Assembly (NCBI RefSeq): GCF_016862275.1
Contig: NZ_BOMQ01000056.1
Location: 1 to 64,000, forward strand
From: Actinoplanes nipponensis
GTDB taxonomy: Bacteria > Actinomycetota > Actinomycetes > Mycobacteriales > Micromonosporaceae
DNA: 64,000 nt
Direction of reading: 5' to 3'
Both the position numbers and the translations under genes were made by a program. The notes beneath the pieces were generated by a model. That model was not told the DNA's origin. It did no database searches and saw only the letters and a list, made by a program, of their open reading frames with translations. Shown here piece by piece: positions 58,953 to 64,000 of this stretch. Every line of letters begins with the position of its first letter. Within the stretch, counting starts at the first letter, position 1.

Positions 58953-59647
58953 CCATTCGCGTGCTGCTGGCCGACGACCAGACGCTGATCCGGGCCGGGT
59001 TCAAGATGATCATCGACTCGGAGCCGGAGTTCGAGGTGGTCGGCGAGGCGTCCGACGGCGGCGAGGCGGTGGCCCTGGCCCGGACGGCACGCGCGGACGT
59101 GGTGCTGATGGACATCCGGATGCCGCGGATGGACGGCCTGGAGGCCACCCGGCGCATCGGCGCCGACGACGACCTGGCCGGGGTCCGCGTGCTGGTGCTG
59201 ACCACCTTCGACAACGACGACAACGTGGTGCTGGCCCTGCAGGCCGGGGCCAGCGGCTTCCTGGGCAAGAACGTCGCGCCGGCCGATCTGCTGCACGCCA
59301 TCCGGGTGGTGGCCGGCGGGGAGGCCCTGCTGTCGCCGCGGGCCACCCGGGGGCTGGTCAGCCGGTTCCTGAGCCGCCCGGAACCGGGCGTGGCGGCCGT
59401 CCTGCCGGAGCTGAGCGCGCTGACCGACCGGGAACGCGAGATCCTGGTGCTGGTGGCGCACGGACTGTCCAACGACGACATCGCCGAGCGGCTGTACGTG
59501 TCGCCGCTGACCGCCAAGACCCACGTCAACCGGGCGATGACCAAGCTCAACGCCCGGGACCGGGCGCAGCTGGTGGTGCTGGCGTACCGCAGCGGGCTGG
59601 TCCGGCCGGGGGAGCAGCTGCCCGCGGGCGCCCGGGGCCGGGCGTGA
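58949..59647 (+). CDS. NarL/LuxR-type response regulator
   Basis: The 232-residue protein has a receiver domain (1-120) with acidic pair in LLADDQTL, phosphorylation site Asp in DVVLMDIRMP, and Lys in FLGKN. The LuxR helix-turn-helix (about 160-220) reads LTDREREILVLVAHGLSNDD and LYVSPLTAKTHVNRAMTKLN. It is the partner of the overlapping histidine kinase (ATGA), and the MMPL transporter gene is a likely target. Confidence 0.93.
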   Translation: MTIRVLLADDQTLIRAGFKMIIDSEPEFEVVGEASDGGEAVALARTARADVVLMDIRMPRMDGLEATRRIGADDDLAGVRVLVLTTFDNDDNVVLALQAGASGFLGKNVAPADLLHAIRVVAGGEALLSPRATRGLVSRFLSRPEPGVAAVLPELSALTDREREILVLVAHGLSNDDIAERLYVSPLTAKTHVNRAMTKLNARDRAQLVVLAYRSGLVRPGEQLPAGARGRA

Positions 59648-59734
59648 CGACCGGGCCGGTAAAGCGGTGGACGGGGAGGGACGCCGGCTTGTAGCTTGCG
59701 GTGGTCCGTGACACCGCCCGAGGAGGTGAGACCC

Positions 59735-59794
59735 ATGAACGCTGGATCGATGTGGGTGCTCCCGCTTGCCGTCACGGCCGGGCGATCGACGTAG
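59735..59794 (+). CDS. Possible 19-residue leader peptide upstream of the rifampin monooxygenase-like gene
   Basis: ATG 59735 has one of the best Shine-Dalgarno sites in the window (gaggaggtgag, 5-6 nt spacing) and encodes MNAGSMWVLPLAVTAGRST then TAG. The stop is 50 nt before the monooxygenase ATG, with a hairpin between. No homology is claimed. Confidence 0.5.
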   Translation: MNAGSMWVLPLAVTAGRST

Positions 59795-59801
59795 GTGTCG
59801 C

Positions 59802-59830
59802 CGGGAGCGCCTCAACCCCAGGCTCTCCCG
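59802..59830 (+). promoter_or_regulatory. Hairpin abutting the Shine-Dalgarno of the monooxygenase gene
   Basis: cgggagcgcct (59802-59812) pairs with aggctctcccg (59820-59830) over 11 bp with one mismatch and a 7-nt loop. The last pair uses g59830, the first base of the gaaagg Shine-Dalgarno (59830-59835). Stem formation would restrict ribosome access. Confidence 0.5.
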
Positions 59831-59843
59831 AAAGGCCACACCC

Positions 59844-61286
59844 ATGCGTTCTGAACCGTTCACTGCCGATGTGATCATTGCCGGGTGCGGCCCGGCCGGC
59901 GCGATGCTGGCCGCCGAACTGCGGCTGCACGATGTGCGGGTGCTCGTCCTGGAGCGGGAGTCCGAGCCCGCGCCGTTCGTCCGCATCGTCGGTCTGCACG
60001 TGCGCAGCATCGAGCTGCTGGCGATGCGCGGGCTGCTGGAGCGCTTTCTCGCCCACGGGCGGCAGCGTCCGGCGGCCGGCTTCTTCGCCGCCATCGCCAA
60101 ACCGGCGCCCGCGGGCCTGGATTCCGCGCACGCCTACCTGCTCGGCATCTCGCAGCCGGTCCTGGTCCGCCTGCTCGAAGAGCATGCGGTCGCCCTGGGG
60201 GCGCAGGTCCGGCCCGGGGCCGCGGTGGCCGGTCTGGAGCAGGACGACCAGGGGGTGACCGTCGAGCTGGCCGGCGGGGAACGGCTGCGCACGCGCTATC
60301 TCGTCGGCTGCGACGGCGCGCGCAGCACGGTGCGCAAACTGCTCGGCGTCGGCTTCCCCGGCGAGCCCGCCCGCAACGACACGCTTATGGGCGAGATGGC
60401 CGTGGGGGCGTCGCCGCAGGAGATCGCCGCCCGGATGGCGGCGATCGGCGAGACCACCCGGCGATGCTGGATCCGGCCGGTGGGCGTCGGCGTCCACAGC
60501 GTCGTGGTTCCCGCCGCGGGCGTCGGCGACCGCGCGGCGCCGCCCACCCTGGAGGAGTTCCGGCGCCAGTTGCGCGCTGTCGCCGGGACCGACTTCGGCG
60601 TGCATTCCCCGCGCTGGCTGTCCCGCTTCGGGGACGCCACCCGGCTGGCCGAGCGTTACCGGGTCGGGCGGGTGCTGCTGGCCGGCGACGCGGCCCACAT
60701 CCACCCGCCCATCGGCGGGCAGGGCCTCAACCTGGGCGTGCAGGACGCCGTCAACCTCGGCTGGAAGCTGGCCGCCCAGGTCCGCGGCTGGGCGCCGGAT
60801 CCCCTGCTGGACACCTACCAGGCCGAACGCCGGCCGGTCGCCGCCGACGTGCTGGACAACACCCGCGCCCAGCTGGAACTCATGGCGCCGGAGCCGGGCC
60901 CGCGGGCGGTGCGCCGGCTGCTGACCGAGCTGATGGACTTCGAGGAGGTGAACCGGCACCTGACCGAGAAGATCGTCGCGACCGCCGTCCGCTACGACTT
61001 CGGAGCGGGCCCGGACCTGCTCGGCCGCCGGTTGCGCGACATCGACGTGCGCGGGGGCCGCCTCTACGACCGGTTGCACCGGGGCCGCGGCCTGGTGCTG
61101 GACCGCACCGGACGCCTGACCGCCGGCGGCTGGTCGGACCGGGTCGATCACCTGGCCGATCCCACCGCGGCCCTTTCGGCGCCGGCGATCCTGCTCCGGC
61201 CCGACGGCCACGTCGCCTGGATCGGCGACGATCAGCGGGATCTGGCGGAGCACCTGGCCCGCTGGTTCGGCCGGCCCGGCGCCTGA
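59844..61286 (+). CDS. rox: FAD-dependent monooxygenase, rifampin monooxygenase (Rox)-like
   Basis: The 480-residue class A flavoprotein hydroxylase has N-terminal FAD motif GCGPAGAMLAAEL, FVRIVGLHVRSIELLAMRGL, DGARSTVRKLLG (DG motif) and RVLLAGDAAHIHPPIGGQGL with GLNLGVQDAVNLGWKLA. Length and the C-terminal thioredoxin-like end (LLRPDGHVAWIGDDQRDLAE) match rifampin monooxygenases, which use NADPH and O2 to inactivate rifamycins. Related hydroxylases for aromatic polyketides are the alternative, so the resistance role is an inference. The gene follows a possible leader peptide and hairpin, suggesting antibiotic-responsive translation. Confidence 0.8.
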   Translation: MRSEPFTADVIIAGCGPAGAMLAAELRLHDVRVLVLERESEPAPFVRIVGLHVRSIELLAMRGLLERFLAHGRQRPAAGFFAAIAKPAPAGLDSAHAYLLGISQPVLVRLLEEHAVALGAQVRPGAAVAGLEQDDQGVTVELAGGERLRTRYLVGCDGARSTVRKLLGVGFPGEPARNDTLMGEMAVGASPQEIAARMAAIGETTRRCWIRPVGVGVHSVVVPAAGVGDRAAPPTLEEFRRQLRAVAGTDFGVHSPRWLSRFGDATRLAERYRVGRVLLAGDAAHIHPPIGGQGLNLGVQDAVNLGWKLAAQVRGWAPDPLLDTYQAERRPVAADVLDNTRAQLELMAPEPGPRAVRRLLTELMDFEEVNRHLTEKIVATAVRYDFGAGPDLLGRRLRDIDVRGGRLYDRLHRGRGLVLDRTGRLTAGGWSDRVDHLADPTAALSAPAILLRPDGHVAWIGDDQRDLAEHLARWFGRPGA

Positions 61287-61339
61287 TATCGCCCCGCTCT
61301 TGAGATTTCCACCGTGTTACAACTACCGTGGTCGATGCA

Positions 61340-61353
61340 TGGGAGCGCTCCCA
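61340..61353. promoter_or_regulatory. CebR/CelR-type operator upstream of the cellulase gene
   Basis: TGGGAGCGCTCCCA is a perfect 14-bp palindrome, identical to the consensus site known for CebR (Streptomyces) and CelR (Thermobifida), LacI-family repressors released by cellobiose. It lies 23 bp upstream of ATG 61377, so repression by a cellulose-responsive regulator encoded elsewhere is expected. Confidence 0.85.
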
Positions 61354-61376
61354 TACTCATCCCCAGGAGTTGTCGA

Positions 61377-62774
61377 ATGCGCCTGAGATCCCTCGCCACC
61401 GCCACGGCGGCCGCCGCCGTGGTCGCCGGCACCGCCGTGCTGTGGCCCGGCTCCGCGTCCGCCGCCGAATCTCCCTTCTACGTCGACCCGCAGGCCAGCG
61501 CCGCCCGCTGGGTCGCCGCGAACCCGGGCGACTCCTGGGCCGCGGTGATCCGCGACCGGATCGCCAACGTCCCGCAGGGTCGCTGGTTCACCCAGAACAA
61601 CACCGCCACGGTCGCCGGCGAGGTCGATGGCTTCGTCGGCGCCGCCGCGGCCGCCGGCAAGACGCCGATCCTGGTCGTCTACAACATCCCCAACCGCGAC
61701 TGCAGCGGCGCCAGCTCCGGCGGCCTGGCCAACCACACCGCCTACCGGCAGTGGATCGACCAGGTGGCGGCCGGGCTCAAGGGACGGGCGGCCGCGATCA
61801 TCCTGGAGCCGGACGTGCTCCCGATCATGAGCAGCTGCCTCAGCTCGGCCCAGCAGGAAGAGGTGTACGCCTCGATGGCGTACGCGGGCAAGAAGCTCAA
61901 GGCCGGCTCCGCCGCGGCCAAGGTCTACTTCGACGCCGGGCACGCGGCCTGGCTGGCGCCGGGCGAGATGGCGGCCCGGCTGGTCCGCGCGGACATCCGC
62001 AACAGCGCTGACGGCATCTCGGTGAATGTCTCCAACTACCGCACCACCGCGGACTCCACCGCTTATGTCCGCAACGTGCTGGCCGCGGTCGGGGACTCGC
62101 GGCTGCGGGGCGTCATCGACACCAGCCGCAACGGCAACGGGCCGCTGGGCAGCGAGTGGTGCGACCCGGCCGGGCGCGCGATCGGCATCCCGAGCACGAA
62201 CGCGGTGGCGGACCCGATCCTGGACGCGTACCTGTGGATCAAGCTGCCGGGTGAGGCCGACGGCTGCATCGCCGGCGCCGGGCAGTTCGTCCCGCAGCGC
62301 GCGTACGACCTCGCCGTCGCGGCCGGCCCGGTGACGCCGCCGCCGGCCACCACGACGCCGGCGCCCACCACGCCGGTCCCGTCCACCCCGCCCCCGTCGA
62401 CCCCGCCGGCCAGCACCCCGCCGCCGGCCAGCACCCCGCCGCCGGCCAGCAGCCCGCCGGCCCCGGGCGCCTGCTCGGTGGCCTACACGGCCAACGCCTG
62501 GTCCAACGGCTTCACCGCCGACATCCGGATCACCAACCGGGGCGCCGCGCTCAGCTCGTGGGCACTGTCGTTCACCGTGCCCGCCAACGTCACGCTGGCC
62601 AACGGCTGGAACGGCGCCTGGAGCCAGTCCGGCAGCGTCATCATTGTGCGCAACGCGGCCTGGAACGGCTCGCTGCCCACCGGCGGCACCACGAGCGTCG
62701 GCTACCAGGCCACGTTCACCGGCAGCACCCCGGCCACCCCGATCGACTTCGCGCTGAACGGCGCGCCATGTTGA
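61377..62774 (+). CDS. Secreted GH6 cellulase with C-terminal CBM2
   Basis: The 465-residue protein has a signal peptide (MRLRSLATATAAAAVVAGTA; cleavage near ASAAE), a GH6 catalytic domain (about 32-320) with VVYNIPNRDCSG (Asp108) and AIILEPDVLPIMSS (Asp146) as the expected acidic residues, a Pro/Thr/Ser linker (about 322-360) and a type 2 cellulose-binding module (about 362-465; ACSVAYTANAWSNGFTADIR) ending in Cys, for a disulfide across the module. It hydrolyses cellulose by inversion; the open or closed loops that separate endo- from exo-acting enzymes cannot be judged here. ATG 61377 follows caggag. Confidence 0.94.
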   Translation: MRLRSLATATAAAAVVAGTAVLWPGSASAAESPFYVDPQASAARWVAANPGDSWAAVIRDRIANVPQGRWFTQNNTATVAGEVDGFVGAAAAAGKTPILVVYNIPNRDCSGASSGGLANHTAYRQWIDQVAAGLKGRAAAIILEPDVLPIMSSCLSSAQQEEVYASMAYAGKKLKAGSAAAKVYFDAGHAAWLAPGEMAARLVRADIRNSADGISVNVSNYRTTADSTAYVRNVLAAVGDSRLRGVIDTSRNGNGPLGSEWCDPAGRAIGIPSTNAVADPILDAYLWIKLPGEADGCIAGAGQFVPQRAYDLAVAAGPVTPPPATTTPAPTTPVPSTPPPSTPPASTPPPASTPPPASSPPAPGACSVAYTANAWSNGFTADIRITNRGAALSSWALSFTVPANVTLANGWNGAWSQSGSVIIVRNAAWNGSLPTGGTTSVGYQATFTGSTPATPIDFALNGAPC

Positions 62775-63916
62775 TCAAACTGGCCGCGGCCGGCGCCCTG
62801 CTCATCGGCGCCGTGCTGGTCGCGGTGACCCCGGCCGCCGCGGCCACCGCCTGCGACGTCACCTACACCGCCAACCAGTGGAGCACCGGCTTCACCGCCG
62901 ACGTCCGGGTCACCAACAACGGCGCGCCGGTCAACGGCTGGTCGGTGACCTGGACCTTCCCGGGCAACCAGCAGGTCACCAACGGCTGGAACGCCCAGCT
63001 GACCCAGACCGGCAGCGCGGTCACCGCGGCGGCGCCGTCGTACAACCCGACGCTGGCCACCGGCGCCTCGGCGAGCTTCGGGTTCCAGGCGACGTACTCC
63101 GGGACCAACCCGGCGCCGACCGCCTTCGCCCTCAACGGCGTCCGCTGCAACGGCGACGCGCCGCCGACCTCCACCCCACCGACCTCGACCCCGCCCACGA
63201 GCACGCCGCCCAGCACGCCGCCGACCTCGAACCCGCCGCCGGCCGGGTGCGGGTCCGGCGCCCGCTGCGACGGCTTCGAGGGCACCCAGGCCAACTGGGC
63301 GGTGACCTACCCGGACTGCTCCGGCACCGGCCGGGCGGCGTTCGACACCGCCGTCGCGCACAGCGGCAGCACCTCGCTGCGCGTGGACGGCACGGCCGGC
63401 TACTGCAACCACGTGTTCATGCGTAACACCGCCCTGCTGCCGGCCGGGGCCTCCGCGCTGTTCGTGCGCTACTGGGTGCGGCACACCACCGCGCTGCCGG
63501 CCGCGCACACCACGGCCGTGGCCCTGCGGGATGCCAACGACGGCAACCGGGACCTGCGCTTCGGCGGCCAGAACGGCGCCCTGCAGTGGAACCGGGCGTC
63601 CGACGACGCCACGCTGCCCGAGCAGAGCCCGGCCGGGGTGGCGCTGTCCGCGCCGCTGCCGACCGGCGCCTGGAACTGCGTGGAGTTCAAGATCGGCCAG
63701 GGTGACGGCACGATGCAGACCTGGCTCAACGGCACCTCGGTGCCCGGCCTGCTGGAGGACGGCGTGCCCACGCACGACATCGACAGCCAGTGGCTGAACC
63801 GGACCTGGCGGCCCGCCCTGACGGACCTGCGCCTGGGCTGGGAGAGCTACGGCGAGGGGGCCGACACCCTCTGGTACGACGACGTCGCCGTGGGCACCAC
63901 CCGCGTCGGCTGCTGA
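62768..63916 (+). CDS. Secreted CBM2 protein with Cip1-like C-terminal domain
   Basis: The 382-residue protein has a signal peptide (MLIKLAAAGALLIGAVLVAV, cleavage near AAAAT), an N-terminal CBM2 (about 27-128; CDVTYTANQWSTGFTADVRV), a PPTST linker (about 133-155) and a C-terminal domain (about 160-382) with GARCDGFEG, DGTAGYCNHVFMRN, DLRFGGQNGALQWNRASDD, TGAWNCVEFKIGQGDGTMQT and WLNRTWRPALTDLRLGWESY. This resembles the Cip1-type proteins described from cellulolytic fungi and actinomycetes, a beta-jelly-roll of lyase-like fold; its action is not settled. The ATG overlaps the GH6 stop by 7 bp, so the two are translated together. Confidence 0.88.
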   Translation: MLIKLAAAGALLIGAVLVAVTPAAAATACDVTYTANQWSTGFTADVRVTNNGAPVNGWSVTWTFPGNQQVTNGWNAQLTQTGSAVTAAAPSYNPTLATGASASFGFQATYSGTNPAPTAFALNGVRCNGDAPPTSTPPTSTPPTSTPPSTPPTSNPPPAGCGSGARCDGFEGTQANWAVTYPDCSGTGRAAFDTAVAHSGSTSLRVDGTAGYCNHVFMRNTALLPAGASALFVRYWVRHTTALPAAHTTAVALRDANDGNRDLRFGGQNGALQWNRASDDATLPEQSPAGVALSAPLPTGAWNCVEFKIGQGDGTMQTWLNGTSVPGLLEDGVPTHDIDSQWLNRTWRPALTDLRLGWESYGEGADTLWYDDVAVGTTRVGC

Positions 63917-63931
63917 TCCACCCGGCATCCC

Positions 63932-63970
63932 CCGGCAGCGGCGGCGCGGCACCCGCGCCGCCGCTGCCGG
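63932..63970 (+). terminator. Strong hairpin terminator after the cellulase operon
   Basis: An 18-bp perfect stem (63932-63949 with 63953-63970) and a 3-nt loop start 16 bp after the stop codon. No T tract follows. Confidence 0.8.
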
Positions 63971-64000
63971 CCCGCGCAGAGCGCACACCCGGCGGAATGT

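Noticed and set aside
59692..59710. Full rifamycin-associated element upstream of the monooxygenase gene
   Set aside because: Only the GCTTGCGG core resembles the element as I remember it; the second half of the inverted repeat is missing, so I did not list it as a feature.

Overview
The window is about 72-75% GC, with strong G/C at third codon positions. It carries a complete Pup-proteasome locus, tatA/tatC, helY, a pknG-glnH-glnX cluster and actinomycete-type cellulases. This fits a mycelial actinomycete, most likely Micromonosporaceae (Actinoplanes-like). The genus is inferred; no rRNA or other species marker is present.

Region 1 (1-25 kb) is protein quality control and its usual neighbours. 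The left edge has a 13-bp tandem repeat lying in a minus-strand gene with an apparent frameshift. Then come a RecB-family Fe-S nuclease, a site-2 protease with CBS-like tail, trmI, a hypothetical gene, a 3Fe-4S ferredoxin, the proteasome ATPase arc, dop, pup, an endonuclease VII-like gene, prcB and prcA. A lone dTDP-glucose dehydratase separates these from pafA. After a regulator/O-methyltransferase pair and a repeat-rich gap come a DUF3866 gene, a cation efflux gene, pafB-pafC, tatA-tatC, a lipid kinase, a carboxymuconolactone decarboxylase-like gene and a HAD hydrolase. Pup ends in Gly-Gly-Glu, so it needs no deamidation before PafA ligates it; Dop would then act mainly in depupylation.

Region 2 (25-37.7 kb) is mixed: the helicase helY, a LacI regulator divergent from a phytanoyl-CoA dioxygenase-like gene, a secreted pectate lyase, a VOC protein, an ECF sigma factor with a SnoaL-like tail, an inositol-monophosphatase-family enzyme, small membrane proteins, a secreted peptidoglycan-binding protein and an NB-ARC/TPR regulator.

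Region 3 (37.7-46.4 kb) is a tight seven-gene minus-strand operon: glnX-like sensor, glnH lipoprotein, a helical hypothetical protein, PknG kinase, PP2C phosphatase, VWA protein and FHA protein. It reads as an amino-acid-sensing Ser/Thr phosphorylation module. The kinase, phosphatase and FHA protein all carry similar N-terminal double zinc ribbons.

Region 4 (46.5-64 kb) holds an acyl-CoA ligase, a DUF1028 protein, a TIM-barrel gene broken by an in-frame TAG, a drug-efflux MFS protein, a secreted M1 peptidase, a DUF2786 protein, a LysE exporter, an MMPL transporter next to a two-component system, a rifampin monooxygenase-like gene with a possible leader peptide and hairpin, and a secreted GH6 cellulase plus Cip1-like protein pair behind a perfect CebR/CelR-type operator.

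Many genes lack a Shine-Dalgarno site and instead have a TANNNT hexamer 6-8 nt before ATG/GTG, so leaderless transcription looks common here. I saw no tRNA, rRNA, CRISPR array, insertion sequence or prophage.
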